18,465 nucleotides of DNA from Prevotellamassilia sp. (GCA_009775705.1 VSQE01000052.1:1-18465), one strand, 5' to 3'. Counted from the stretch's first letter, positions 6,949 to 15,732 are shown. The notes: a model not told the origin generated them from the letters alone. Numbers and translations: made by a program.

Positions 6949-9504
6949 CTATCCACAACGGCTGGTCCCGCAATTCTTGCAAATGAGACATCCCTCCTGA
7001 TAAATAAGCGTTTCCTGACCACAGTTGGGACATTTCTGCCCGTGCGCTTCCGTGCCGTCACTGATATACTTCTTGAGGGCACGCTCCACACCGACTTTCC
7101 AGGTATTGATGTTCTCGCTTTCGAGCTGGAGCGAACCTACCAGCTTGATGACATTCTCAAGAGGCATGCGGTAACGCAAAACACCGGAAATAAGTTTGGC
7201 ATAATTCCAATACTCTTTGTTGAATTTTTCGGAAAGCCCCTCTACCGTGGTCTTGTAACCGCGTTTGTTCTCAAACTGAAAGTCGTAACGTTTGCTTCCA
7301 TCCTGACCGGTATGCTTGACGATGCGTCCTTTGGTGACAGTCTTGGGCAGGACAATGCCTTCCTCGTCATCTTGCAGTCCGGTAAAAATCTCGTAGGGCC
7401 GTCCACCAAGCAGACCGACAAAAGCCACCCATTTCTCCTTATTGTTCTGAAAGCGCACTACATCGCACTCCAACACATCGGGGCGGCGTTCCGTTACCTC
7501 CGGAGGAGCACAGAGAGGAAGCACTGAAACGGCACTTTCTGTCTTTTTCTCTTTCTTTTTGGTACTCACCAAAACTCCAGACCGAGATCCGTCACGATAG
7601 ATGGTACATCCCTTGCATCCGCTCTTCCACGCCTCCACGTAAAGACGGTTGACCAGTTCCTCGCTCACGTTGTTCGGAAGATTCACCGTTACGCTGATAC
7701 TATGGTCCACCCACTTCTGTATGGCTCCCTGCATCTTCACTTTCATGAGCCAGTCCACATCGTTGGCCGTGGCCTTGTGATAGGGAGAACTGGCCACAAG
7801 ACGGTCAATATCCTCCTGAGAATAGTTGCACGAAGTGTCAATACCGTTGGCCTGCATCCAGGTAAGGAACTTGTGGTGATAAACGATATATTCCTCAAAG
7901 GCATCTCCGGTTTCGTCGGTATAGTCCACACGCACTTGGGGATCATTGGGATTCACCTTACGGCGACGTTTATATACCGGCAGGAAAACCGGTTCTATAC
8001 CGCTTGTGGTCTGTGTCATCAGACTGGTTGTTCCTGTGGGAGCAATGGTCAGACAAGCGATGTTGCGGCGACCGTACCGGCGCATTTCCTCATAGAGAGC
8101 CGCATCGGCCTCCTTCACGCGGAGAATGAAAGGATTCTTCTCCTCACGGACTGCATCATAAATACCAAACGCCCCACGCTCTTTGGCCATCTGCACGGAA
8201 GATGCATAAGCCGCCAGAGCCAACGTCTTCTGAACAGTGACGGCAAAATCAGTGGCTTCCTGAGTTCCGTAACGCAAACCGAGCGCTGCCAACATATCGC
8301 CTTCGGCGGTAATACCGACACCGGTACGCCGGCCCTGAGAGGTCTTGTGACGGATCTTTTCCCACAGTCTGTATTCGGTACGCTTTACCTCCTCGTCCTG
8401 AGGATCGCTTTCGATCTTCTTTTCTATGAGGTCTATCTTTTCCAGTTCCAGATCAATAATATCGTCCATCATACGTTGGGCCAATGCCACGTGTTCGCGG
8501 AAGAGATCAAAATCGAACACTGCTTCGGAAGTAAAGGGATTCTTCACGTATGAATAAAGATTGATAGCCAGCAACCGGCAACTGTCGTACGGACACAAAG
8601 GTATTTCGCCGCAAGGATTGGTCGAAACCGTACGGAATCCCAGATCCGCATAGCAATCGGGGATGCTTTCTCTGAGAATCGTGTCCCAAAACAATACTCC
8701 GGGTTCCGCACTTTTCCAGGCATTGTGCACGATCTTTTTCCACAACGCTGCCGCGTTTATTTCCTTCTCTGTCAAAGGTTTTTCAGCATCAATGGGATAT
8801 TGCTGCCGGTAAGGACGGCCCTCAATGGCACAGCGCATAAACCCATCGTCTATTTTCACGCTGACATTCGCCCCCGTCACCTTTCCCTCCGTCATTTTGG
8901 CATCAATAAAAGCCTCCGAATCAGGATGCTTGATACTGACAGAAAGCATGAGAGCGCCCCGTCGTCCGTCCTGAGCCACCTCACGGGTAGAATTGCTGAA
9001 ACGTTCCATGAACGGCACCAGGCCCGTAGAAGTCAGAGCAGAGTTCTTCACCGGCGATCCTTTCGGCCGGATCTGTGAAAGATCGTGCCCCACTCCACCA
9101 CGGCGTTTCATCAACTGCACCTGCTCCTCGTCTTCTTTCATAATGGCTCCATACGAATCGGCATTACCGTCAATACCAATCACAAAACAATTGGACAGCG
9201 AAGCGATTTGCTGATCATTGCCGATGCCGGTCATAGGACTTCCCGCAGGAATGATATAACGGAAATGATCCAACAATCCAAAGATACGTCCCGCACTGAC
9301 TGGATTAGGGTACTTGGCCTCGATACGGGCAATTTCGTCGGCCAATCGTTGATGCATGTCTGCCGGAGACTGCTCATAGATATTGCCGAACGAGTCTTTC
9401 ATGGCATATTTGTTTACCCAAACCCGGGCAGCCAGTTCGTCACCTTCGAAATAAGCCAGAGAGGCTTGGAAGGCATCTTCGTAACTGTAAGTTCTTTTTT
9501 CCAC
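6949..9504 (-). CDS. nrdJ: Adenosylcobalamin-dependent (class II) ribonucleotide reductase
   Basis: An 851-residue class II ribonucleoside-diphosphate reductase, which makes deoxyribonucleotides using a thiyl radical generated from adenosylcobalamin and so works with or without oxygen. Seen in order: N-terminal Cys106 in LSNCF, the active-site strand N296-P-C-G-E300 (radical Cys298 with partner Asn and Glu), Cys309 in DSCRL, and the phosphate-binding PTGTTS at 489-494. A TSCPD-like region follows (about 660-800), then a C-terminal zinc-ribbon-like tail with Cys 825, 828, 839, 842, 845 and 850. The last Cys pair probably carries reducing equivalents. The start is GTG at 9504: an in-frame TAA lies a few codons upstream and no ATG is available. 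It is a monocistronic unit with its own promoter. No cobalamin riboswitch was recognised in the leader. Confidence 0.95.
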   Translation of the reverse strand: MEKRTYSYEDAFQASLAYFEGDELAARVWVNKYAMKDSFGNIYEQSPADMHQRLADEIARIEAKYPNPVSAGRIFGLLDHFRYIIPAGSPMTGIGNDQQIASLSNCFVIGIDGNADSYGAIMKEDEEQVQLMKRRGGVGHDLSQIRPKGSPVKNSALTSTGLVPFMERFSNSTREVAQDGRRGALMLSVSIKHPDSEAFIDAKMTEGKVTGANVSVKIDDGFMRCAIEGRPYRQQYPIDAEKPLTEKEINAAALWKKIVHNAWKSAEPGVLFWDTILRESIPDCYADLGFRTVSTNPCGEIPLCPYDSCRLLAINLYSYVKNPFTSEAVFDFDLFREHVALAQRMMDDIIDLELEKIDLIEKKIESDPQDEEVKRTEYRLWEKIRHKTSQGRRTGVGITAEGDMLAALGLRYGTQEATDFAVTVQKTLALAAYASSVQMAKERGAFGIYDAVREEKNPFILRVKEADAALYEEMRRYGRRNIACLTIAPTGTTSLMTQTTSGIEPVFLPVYKRRRKVNPNDPQVRVDYTDETGDAFEEYIVYHHKFLTWMQANGIDTSCNYSQEDIDRLVASSPYHKATANDVDWLMKVKMQGAIQKWVDHSISVTVNLPNNVSEELVNRLYVEAWKSGCKGCTIYRDGSRSGVLVSTKKKEKKTESAVSVLPLCAPPEVTERRPDVLECDVVRFQNNKEKWVAFVGLLGGRPYEIFTGLQDDEEGIVLPKTVTKGRIVKHTGQDGSKRYDFQFENKRGYKTTVEGLSEKFNKEYWNYAKLISGVLRYRMPLENVIKLVGSLQLESENINTWKVGVERALKKYISDGTEAHGQKCPNCGQETLIYQEGCLICKNCGTSRCG

Positions 9505-9576
9505 GACAATCGTATTAATAGTGTTTTATGTATCTGCCGCCAACAGGAAAGAATCCTTCCTTTTTGATTGGCCGTG

Positions 9577-9607
9577 CAAAGCTACGTATAACTTTCCGAT
9601 AGGCAAA
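9577..9607 (-). promoter_or_regulatory. Promoter of nrdJ
   Basis: On the minus strand, TTTG (9607-9604), 19 bases, then TAGCTTTG (9584-9577): an exact match to the Bacteroidetes consensus and spacing. Transcription should begin near 9571, giving a leader of about 70 bases before the GTG. Confidence 0.7.
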
Positions 9608-9815
9608 AACTAAAAGCCCAAAGTTTTCCACACTTCCGAAAATTTTCCATTTCAGGAAACTATATATCTGATTATCAAAATTATACATTTTATATACAAG
9701 AAAAAAGTTATCCAAAAAGATCATTTTACAACTGAGAATCCACCATTTAAGATATTTTCAGCACCGCTTCTTTTCAACAAGTAATTCCCATGCGGTCAAA
9801 TTTAATCCGACTTCC

Positions 9816-9847
9816 TTTGTCACATCTATCGGTAAATGCTAACTTTG
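9816..9847 (+). promoter_or_regulatory. Promoter of the YfcE-like phosphoesterase gene
   Basis: TTTG at 9816-9819, 20 bases, then TAACTTTG at 9840-9847, an exact consensus match. It lies within the upstream extension of the reading frame (ATG 9790), so translation must begin later, at ATG 9868. Confidence 0.7.
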
Positions 9848-9867
9848 CGGAAAATAGACAAGAAGAT

Positions 9868-10419
9868 ATGAAATACCTGATAGTTTCCGACATTCACGGT
9901 TCCTTACCGGCACTCGACAAAGTTCTCCGATTCTATGAGAAAGAGCAGTGTGACATGTTTTGTATTCTGGGAGACATCCTGAACTACGGTCCCCGTAACG
10001 GTCTGCCCGAAGGCCTGGATCCACAGGCTATAGCAACACGGCTGAACCGCATGGCCGGACAAATCGTGGCTGTACGGGGAAATTGCGATTCCGAAGTGGA
10101 CGGCATGCTGCTCAACTTTCCCATCTCGGCAGATTATGCCCTGATTGTAGACGAGGGAATACGGCTCTTTCTGACACACGGACACATCTACAATGAAAAA
10201 AGCACACCACAGACAGGTTACGATGTCCTCTTTTACGGACATACCCACTTATGGAAATTGCAAGCAACAGACCGGATGCAATGGATCTGCAATACCGGTT
10301 CCATAACATTCCCGAAAGAAGGCAACCTTCCGACTTTCGCTGTATATGAACAGAAGGTAATTTCCATCTACAGTCTGGACGGATCCTGCCTGAAAACTCT
10401 TGACGTACGTAAGCACTGA
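9868..10419 (+). CDS. yfcE: YfcE-type metallophosphoesterase
   Basis: A 183-residue phosphodiesterase of the calcineurin-like YfcE/MJ0936 family, which uses two metal ions to hydrolyse phosphodiesters; the natural substrate is unknown. All metal motifs are present: D8-I-H10, G35-D36, G71-N72-C-D, H104 in LTHGH, and G124-H-T-H127. PRNGLPEG after the GD motif is characteristic of YfcE rather than general phosphatases. The frame could start at ATG 9790, but the promoter lies inside that extension and MKYLIVSDIHG gives a normal protein start. A GNAT gene follows 56 bases later on the same strand, with no clear promoter between, so they probably share a transcript. Confidence 0.9.
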   Translation: MKYLIVSDIHGSLPALDKVLRFYEKEQCDMFCILGDILNYGPRNGLPEGLDPQAIATRLNRMAGQIVAVRGNCDSEVDGMLLNFPISADYALIVDEGIRLFLTHGHIYNEKSTPQTGYDVLFYGHTHLWKLQATDRMQWICNTGSITFPKEGNLPTFAVYEQKVISIYSLDGSCLKTLDVRKH

Positions 10420-10475
10420 CTTGCTACGGCCGGCCCTCAACAAGCGGAACAGCATAAATCCTTTTGCTTTCGCCT

Positions 10476-10931
10476 ATGAAGATAAAACGTATAGAAAGAA
10501 ACAGAAAGCAATTTCTGGAACTGCTTCTCATCGGCGACGAGCAGGGAAGCATGATAGACCGCTACCTGGAACAAGGAGAGATGTATGCCGGATATGCAGA
10601 AGGCAAAGTTGTGGCCGTATGTGTCATCATACGGGAGACCTCAGATGAAATCGAAGTGAAAAATCTGGCTGTATACGAAGAGTTCCGCCGCAAAGGCTAC
10701 GGACGCGCCATGCTGGAATATGTGGAACGCGAATGCGGAGCCACTACCATCCGACTGGGAACAGGAGAAACCCCGGCCACCCTCGGTTTCTATGCAGCCT
10801 GCGGTTATACTTTCTCACACAGAGTTCCGGATTTTTTCACCCAAAACTATGATCACCCTGTCATTGACGAAGGCATCACACTGAAGGATATGGTGTACCT
10901 GAAAAAACAGTTGGACACCGAATCCCAATAA
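10476..10931 (+). CDS. GNAT family N-acetyltransferase
   Basis: A 151-residue acetyltransferase, small and single-domain. The acetyl-CoA loop is R71-R-K-G-Y-G76, preceded by the strand VKNLAVYEEF; GFYAACGYTF is the motif-B turn. DEGITLKDMVYLKKQL near the end resembles a group of Bacillus/Bacteroides GNATs related to YvbK; I know no substrate. The frame also offers a TTG at 10464, but ATG 10476 is the better start. It is the second gene after the YfcE-like gene and ends before a hairpin shared with ppiD. It is unrelated in detail to the RimJ/RimL-like protein at 581-1123. Confidence 0.87.
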   Translation: MKIKRIERNRKQFLELLLIGDEQGSMIDRYLEQGEMYAGYAEGKVVAVCVIIRETSDEIEVKNLAVYEEFRRKGYGRAMLEYVERECGATTIRLGTGETPATLGFYAACGYTFSHRVPDFFTQNYDHPVIDEGITLKDMVYLKKQLDTESQ

Positions 10932-10948
10932 CAGACACCCCTCACAAA

Positions 10949-10990
10949 AAAACCGCCGCTATCTCTCTGCAAGAGGACAGCGACGGTTTT
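10949..10990. terminator. Bidirectional terminator between the GNAT gene and ppiD
   Basis: AAAACCGCCGCT (10949-10960) pairs with AGCGACGGTTTT (10979-10990) with one mismatch, flanked by an A-run on the left and T-run on the right, so it can serve both strands. The loop contains a small CTCT/AGAG hairpin. Stops of the converging genes are at 10931 and 11017. Confidence 0.8.
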
Positions 10991-11016
10991 ATCTGGAAAA
11001 AATCGTTCCTACGATC

Positions 11017-13215
11017 TTAGAACTTGTAACGATGGTCAACTACGTCTGCCTTCAGCGTCAGATAGTTGATCAGCCATTCGCTGGCTCCATTGTAAGACTG
11101 GCTGTAAACATAACGGAAGTTACGCTGAGCGGTCTGGAGCATTTCGGCATCCTTATCAAACTTCTCGGAACCTTTGTTCTTACCGGAAACCTGTGCCATA
11201 TATACTCCGGCCGCACCTTTGACCGGACCGGTATATTTTCCTGTTCCCGTCTTAGATATCGCACCGGCAACAGCAGGTTCGGAAACTCCGATTGCTCCCA
11301 ACTGGGGGTAACCGTAAAGCGTCACGCCTGTCAGATTCTCGACCACGGCTCCTTTCTGCTTTTTAGCTTCGCCGATGGATTTCACATTCTTCAGCTGTGC
11401 CATCAGCTTCTCTCCTTTCTTGTCCTGCAATACCAATTTGGTGAGAAAATCCTTCACTCCGGCATTATCCCAAGGCAGGAAACCCTGCTTGTAAATATCT
11501 GACACGGCTACGACCAGAAGATGATCGTTGTTACGTCCACATTCATAGAGTTTGGAAATATCACCCTTTTCGGCTTCGTCAAAGATCCAGCGTACAGCCT
11601 CTTTGGTGCCGGAGCCACCGATGTACTGCTGCAAAGAAAAGTCCGAACTGCTGAAATTCTTGACATCGCGGACAAGATAGCCCTCTTTGCCAGCATTCTT
11701 TTCGATGCTTTCCAATGTACGGTTGGCAGCGAGGAAACGATTTATCTTGCCAAGAGCGTCATTATAGGTTGTCTTGGAAAATTCGAGAGGACACTTGATG
11801 ATGGCAACATTATATTTGGTTGTCATGGCACGACGGTCCAGAACCTGCAAAACGATACTTCCCTGATTGGTGGAAACCACCTCAATGCCATTGGTCGGAA
11901 TCGTGTTGATGGCAGAAATCAGTTTTGCATTGTCTTCACCCAGTCCGGGTCCTTCGTACTGAGAAGAAACGGCCCAGGACGAATCACCCGGCTGCTGGTA
12001 TTTCTTTGCCAGAGCCTTGAAGTCGGCACCGCCCTGCAAAGCCTTGAAGATGCTGTCGGCAAGAACCTTGCTCTTTTCCGGCGATTCGGCAGGAGCAAAA
12101 ATCTGACGGCAGAGAACAGAGTCGGGAGCCTGGATCTTACTGATCAGTTTATAGGTATTCATCGTGTTGTCTGCGGCGTTGTAATAAGTGCCCTTCACAC
12201 TGCCTGTAGACATGGAATCCAGCGAAGCGGAAATATCGCTCATACGTGAGAACGCATTCTTGCTCATGGCAAGATTGGAATAAGGATAAGCCGTCTTGCT
12301 GCTGTTAACTACAGCTGCCACGTCATCCGTACTTTCAAGTTTTGCCTGCAAAGCCTCAACCTCTTTCTGCAAAGCGGCACGATCGGCAGCACTGGCAGTA
12401 ACGGGAACATCAATGAATTTGATATCACGCGTCTCGACCGTCGTAAGGAAATTCTCTTTATATTTCTCATACATAGCCTTAAGTTCGCTGTCTGTAATCT
12501 GGACGTCCTTGTCTGCAATGGTAGAATAAGGAACGGCAGCAATTTCGGCATTGCTCTGCTCGGTACGTGCCTCAAAGTCATATTTGGCCGTAACAGGATT
12601 GGAAATGAAGCTCTGTGCCAGAAGAACATAGAACTTATTGCGAAGGATTTCCTTACGGAGTTCCTTCTCGGCATATTCCCACAGATTCTTGATAGACTGC
12701 AACTGCTCTACCTGCTGAGGAGCGGTCTGAGCGGCCTGGGCAACCATCTGGTCATACTGTTTCAGGAAGTTCTGAAGAGAAGCCAAATCGAACTGTCCGT
12801 TCTGATTCCCGAAGAACGGTGCCAGAATCATAAGAGACTGGGCACGGCCTTCGCGCAAGGTATTCTGAACGTCTTCATCCGTCACAAAAAGACCGAACTT
12901 CTCCGTCTCATGCTCGATGACTTTGTTGTTCACGTATGACTGCCACACCTGCTGACGGATGTTCTCCATGTCCTGTTCGGAAAGGTTGTCAGTCTGTCGC
13001 TGGATTTTCATTACTTCCGAGGCCTCTTCCACCATGTTCTGGAAATCCTGTACGGAGAGTTTCTCACCATAAACTTCGCCCACCTGTTGTTTGTTAATGG
13101 CCGAAGTCGTCTCGATGGAACGGAAAAATTCTTCGGCAATGAAGGCAAATAAGGCAAGGCCGAGTCCCGCTATCAGCAAACCGCCCTTACTTCTGATTTT
13201 TTGTAATGCTGCCAT
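11017..13215 (-). CDS. ppiD: PpiD-like membrane-anchored SurA/parvulin periplasmic chaperone
   Basis: A 732-residue protein with a short cytoplasmic N-terminus and one membrane helix (about 11-30, GGLLIAGLGLALFAFIAEEF), followed by a SurA-N-like helical chaperone region (about 40-260) including INKQQVGEVYGEKLSVQDFQNM. A parvulin-type domain (about 362-465) follows, then a long C-terminal part. PpiD helps secreted and outer-membrane proteins fold on leaving the Sec translocon. The parvulin segment is degenerate: the usual His-Ile-Leu of the first strand is R-Q371-I, and the Gly-Gly-Asp-Leu motif is not clear, so isomerase activity is doubtful. E. coli PpiD also works mainly as a chaperone. The length fits Bacteroidetes homologues. 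The start is ATG 13215 with a predicted -7 box upstream. Confidence 0.88.
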   Translation of the reverse strand: MAALQKIRSKGGLLIAGLGLALFAFIAEEFFRSIETTSAINKQQVGEVYGEKLSVQDFQNMVEEASEVMKIQRQTDNLSEQDMENIRQQVWQSYVNNKVIEHETEKFGLFVTDEDVQNTLREGRAQSLMILAPFFGNQNGQFDLASLQNFLKQYDQMVAQAAQTAPQQVEQLQSIKNLWEYAEKELRKEILRNKFYVLLAQSFISNPVTAKYDFEARTEQSNAEIAAVPYSTIADKDVQITDSELKAMYEKYKENFLTTVETRDIKFIDVPVTASAADRAALQKEVEALQAKLESTDDVAAVVNSSKTAYPYSNLAMSKNAFSRMSDISASLDSMSTGSVKGTYYNAADNTMNTYKLISKIQAPDSVLCRQIFAPAESPEKSKVLADSIFKALQGGADFKALAKKYQQPGDSSWAVSSQYEGPGLGEDNAKLISAINTIPTNGIEVVSTNQGSIVLQVLDRRAMTTKYNVAIIKCPLEFSKTTYNDALGKINRFLAANRTLESIEKNAGKEGYLVRDVKNFSSSDFSLQQYIGGSGTKEAVRWIFDEAEKGDISKLYECGRNNDHLLVVAVSDIYKQGFLPWDNAGVKDFLTKLVLQDKKGEKLMAQLKNVKSIGEAKKQKGAVVENLTGVTLYGYPQLGAIGVSEPAVAGAISKTGTGKYTGPVKGAAGVYMAQVSGKNKGSEKFDKDAEMLQTAQRNFRYVYSQSYNGASEWLINYLTLKADVVDHRYKF

Positions 13216-13277
13216 TGGTTGTTTTTGTTTTGTTATTTTTTTGTATTTGTTCCTATGTTATGCCTATTTATGACGCG

Positions 13278-13285
13278 CAAAGATA
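13278..13285 (-). promoter_or_regulatory. -7 element upstream of ppiD
   Basis: TATCTTTG on the minus strand matches TAnnTTTG. I could not find a convincing -33 TTTG at the right distance. The start codon is about 63 bases downstream. Confidence 0.4.
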
Positions 13286-13511
13286 GTAAAAAAGAACGTA
13301 CTTACCCCTCTTTTTCTGAAAAAAACGGACTGAACGGCAATATTATCTTAAATAAAAAATGAATGTCTTTAGGTGGCATTCCTATATTCGCTCTCCACAC
13401 AATTGAAAATCCGATCCAATTATTTTACAGGTCCGCCAAACAATTACAAGCTAATCACAACATCATTTGCCAACCTTTTACCGCCCGATAAAAGAACCGA
13501 CATTTCTCAAC

Positions 13512-13532
13512 AAAAAAAGGGCTTCCGCCCTT
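13512..13532 (-). terminator. Intrinsic terminator of the small RNA
   Basis: On the minus strand, AAGGGC, loop GGAA, GCCCTT, then a run of T down to 13512. It is the clearest intrinsic terminator in this intergenic region and faces leftward, away from the HAD gene end. Confidence 0.75.
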
Positions 13533-13776
13533 CCCTAAAAGTGGTGCGACGCCTGCCTTTCGGCTTCGCGTTCGCCCACCGGTCCCCTCGGACCTACATC
13601 TGCGTTATCCTTTCTAACAAACCTTTTAACCTGACAACCAATACTTCTTCACTTCTCACGAAGTGGTTCTTTCTTTTTACCTTAATTCTAACAATACACC
13701 TTAATTTCTTTAAATCAGGATCCGGTGCTGCGTTGTTTTAAGTTCCGTGTATGCAACAACCGTCATTCAGTTTGTT
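13512..13776 (-). ncRNA. Probable structured small RNA (possibly the Bacteroidales 6S-type RNA)
   Basis: A stretch of about 265 bases with no supported protein but several marks of a free-standing RNA. A -7 box (TACATTTG, 13788-13781) gives a start near 13776. The 5' part can form CAACAA/TTGTTG. In the middle is a perfect CACTTC-GTGA-GAAGTG hairpin. The G/C-rich 3' part has GGTCC-GAGG-GGACC, then a longer hairpin with small internal loops whose pairs are GTGG/CCAC, CG/CG, CGC/GCG and GCC/GGC, capped by GAAA. It ends in a terminator with seven U. The layout (Bacteroidetes promoter to terminator, in Bacteroidales) resembles the Bacteroidales-1/6S-like RNA, but I cannot confirm that family; it does not show RNase P, tmRNA or SRP hallmarks. 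Ends approximate. Confidence 0.55.
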
Positions 13777-13780
13777 GATG

Positions 13781-13788
13781 CAAATGTA
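13781..13788 (-). promoter_or_regulatory. -7 element of the small RNA
   Basis: TACATTTG on the minus strand matches TAnnTTTG. The -33 region has no clear TTTG, so the promoter may be weak or need an activator. Confidence 0.4.
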
Positions 13789-13898
13789 AAGAATAAATCC
13801 GACACGACTTCGCACGAACTGAAAATTTACCATATTTTATTTCTTTAATTCTTCTTTTGACAAATGTTGTTTGCAAACCTTGAAATATTTTTCATATT

Positions 13899-14657
13899 TT
13901 ATAAAAGATTCAACAATTGCGGAAGGTCTGTGATGACGGCATCGGACAGGGACCTATCCACTTCCGTAGGTTGCCACTCCTCTCCCTTCAACCACACAGT
14001 ACGACACCCCGCCTTCCTGGCCGGCACGATGTCCTTTTCATACGAATCGCCCACTACGACACAAGCTTCCGGCTCACAACCGGCCGCCTCGACTCCAAGT
14101 CTGAAAATGGCCGGATCAGGCTTGCGCACTCCTACAACAGCACTCTCAATGATCCGTCCGAAAAAGTCCAGGCTGAAATCCTGCAACACGGTTTCTATGT
14201 TTCCGTAGAAATTGGAGACAAGAACAAGCTTGTATTTCTCCTGCAAAGACAGCAGCACCTGACGGCTACGGGCTGTCACACGACATGCGTATGTATAACA
14301 ATAATCAGCTACGCTCCGGACTGTCTCCATCCGCCTTGCCTCGTTCATGTCCAGAATGCCTTCCTCGCACAAGAAAAAGGTCTCGCGCTCTATTTTCTTC
14401 TCCAACACAACGCGGAAATTATCCTGAGGACAGACTATCGGCGCTTTCGCCAACGCCCGCTCTCCAAAGACATACGCCAGACGGAACTGCTCTTGCGTAA
14501 GTCTGCCGAAGTAACCGGAATGGAGATAACCTTCCCACAGAACATGGGCCCAGTGACGGGCATTCGTGTCAAGCGTCCCGCCGTAGTCAAAAATAACGGC
14601 GGATATACCGGTGCGGTCAAAGACCATTCCGGACGACATGGATGGAGACGTATTCAT
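13899..14657 (-). CDS. HAD-superfamily hydrolase
   Basis: A 252-residue haloacid-dehalogenase-fold protein with a helical cap after motif I, as in HAD subfamily IA. Motif I is D24-Y-G-G-T-L-D30: nucleophile Asp24 is present, but the usual second Asp (general acid in phosphatases) is Gly26. Motif II is S148 in VLVSNFYGN, motif III K179 in VRKPDP, motif IV G203-D-S-Y-E-K-D209. It is the last gene of a six-gene minus-strand run, 40 bases after the flippase-like gene. Context suggests dephosphorylation of a pathway intermediate, but with Gly at the acid position the reaction type is open. ATG 14657 is the first Met; a start at Met 7 or 11 is possible. Confidence 0.87.
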   Translation of the reverse strand: MNTSPSMSSGMVFDRTGISAVIFDYGGTLDTNARHWAHVLWEGYLHSGYFGRLTQEQFRLAYVFGERALAKAPIVCPQDNFRVVLEKKIERETFFLCEEGILDMNEARRMETVRSVADYCYTYACRVTARSRQVLLSLQEKYKLVLVSNFYGNIETVLQDFSLDFFGRIIESAVVGVRKPDPAIFRLGVEAAGCEPEACVVVGDSYEKDIVPARKAGCRTVWLKGEEWQPTEVDRSLSDAVITDLPQLLNLL

Positions 14658-14697
14658 AATCTTTTCTGTTATTACTGTTTATACTCTAAAAAAATAA

Positions 14698-15732
14698 TCA
14701 CCGCATGCCCTCTTGTCCGCCTTCTGGCAGTTTCTTCATGAGGCTCTTGTTGCCAACCTTGACCAACCCTACCCCGATAAAGATCCAGACCATCTCACGG
14801 ATGCGCGTATAGAAACTGGTGAAAATACCGACAGAGGGAGAGCTGATGCCCAGAATCTTGATGATAATGGCCAAACCGCCTTCACGGGCTCCCAACTGCA
14901 TGGGAAAGAAAAACAGCAAGTTGCCCAGCAGGGAAGAGAAAGCCAGAATGAGCACGGAATCACCGAAACCTACCGGCACGGAGAGGGAACGAAGGATGAA
15001 GAAGTATTCCAAGGCATTGACCACACGTGCCAGATATTCCAGCAACAGCGAAGAATAGAAGGCCCGCGACTGCTCATGCAGATAGGCGATGTTACGGTCT
15101 ATCTGGATCATGTTCTCCTCGTTGCGTTCATAGAACCGCCGGGCATATTTCCGGGCGAAAGGTATATGCAACAATATGCTGTAGAGCTTGACTATCATGC
15201 CTCTCTTGTAACCTACGTAAAAGAAATAAAGCACAACGAAAAGTATCACCGCAAAAATTCCGAAAAGCGTCCAGAGAAACGAATTGACCTTTTCAAAATA
15301 CAGCACGATGAAAAGTACAACCGAACTGGCCCAAAGGCAGATATGCGAAAGAATATGCATCATCGAATACAACACCACGGACGACATGGCCCGCGTGGTT
15401 CCGATGTACGAACTCAGTTCCATCACACGATAAGGGCCGCCACCGAATCCGAATGGCGTCGTATAGCTGAAGGCAAACCCGGAAACAGTGAGTTTGAAAG
15501 CATGCGGAAACGAAAGATGCCGGTCGTGCTTTCCGCTGTTCACGATGATACGGAAAGCGGCGGCATTGAAAGCGTAGACAATGACCCATACACCGATCAC
15601 GGCGGGAAGATACATCCCCGCACGGGCCAGATTGGCACGCAATTCCGTGAAATCCACACCAAAGGTATAAAGCATCACAAAGATTGAGAGGATGCCGAAC
15701 GACAGAAAAAGATTGCGGTAGAGCGGTTTCAT
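14698..15732 (-). CDS. LPG-synthase-TM / YbhN family membrane protein (flippase-like)
   Basis: A 344-residue integral membrane protein with about eight hydrophobic helices, of the LPG_synthase_TM (UPF0104/YbhN) family, related to the transmembrane half of MprF that moves aminoacyl-phospholipids across the membrane. Family signs are FSYTTPFGFGGGPYRVMEL after the second or third helix and FFFPMQLGAREGGL (P and E conserved) near the C-terminal third. The aminoacyl-transferring domain of MprF is absent. The ATG overlaps the stop of the CDP-alcohol phosphatidyltransferase gene by four bases (ATGA), so the two are probably translated together. I infer that it exports or flips the lipid made by its neighbours; this is not shown by the sequence itself. 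Confidence 0.87.
   Translation of the reverse strand: MKPLYRNLFLSFGILSIFVMLYTFGVDFTELRANLARAGMYLPAVIGVWVIVYAFNAAAFRIIVNSGKHDRHLSFPHAFKLTVSGFAFSYTTPFGFGGGPYRVMELSSYIGTTRAMSSVVLYSMMHILSHICLWASSVVLFIVLYFEKVNSFLWTLFGIFAVILFVVLYFFYVGYKRGMIVKLYSILLHIPFARKYARRFYERNEENMIQIDRNIAYLHEQSRAFYSSLLLEYLARVVNALEYFFILRSLSVPVGFGDSVLILAFSSLLGNLLFFFPMQLGAREGGLAIIIKILGISSPSVGIFTSFYTRIREMVWIFIGVGLVKVGNKSLMKKLPEGGQEGMR

Larger units (their letters stand above)
9505..9867. other. Divergent intergenic region between nrdJ and the YfcE-like gene
   Basis: This 363-base gap holds the leftward nrdJ promoter (9577-9607), an A/T-rich middle (about 9640-9740) and the rightward promoter (9816-9847). No coding sequence is supported; the minus-strand frame at 9515-9724 has no family features. 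TATATAT around 9661 slightly recalls an NrdR box but lacks the paired, symmetrical form. Confidence 0.6.

Noticed and set aside
9505..9576. Cobalamin riboswitch in the nrdJ leader
   Set aside because: The leader is only about 70 bases and shows no B12-box-like sequence or the necessary arms.
9657..9670. Possible NrdR box upstream of nrdJ
   Set aside because: Only one loose, asymmetrical A/T-rich match, more than 50 bases upstream of the predicted promoter.
13373..13741. Plus-strand 122-residue frame opposite the structured RNA
   Set aside because: Composition is not protein-like, no domain is seen, and the strand with promoter and terminator is the opposite one.
13869..13878. Palindrome GTTTGCAAAC as an operator
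   Set aside because: A lone 10-base palindrome in A/T-rich sequence after the HAD stop, without a promoter nearby; chance is likely.
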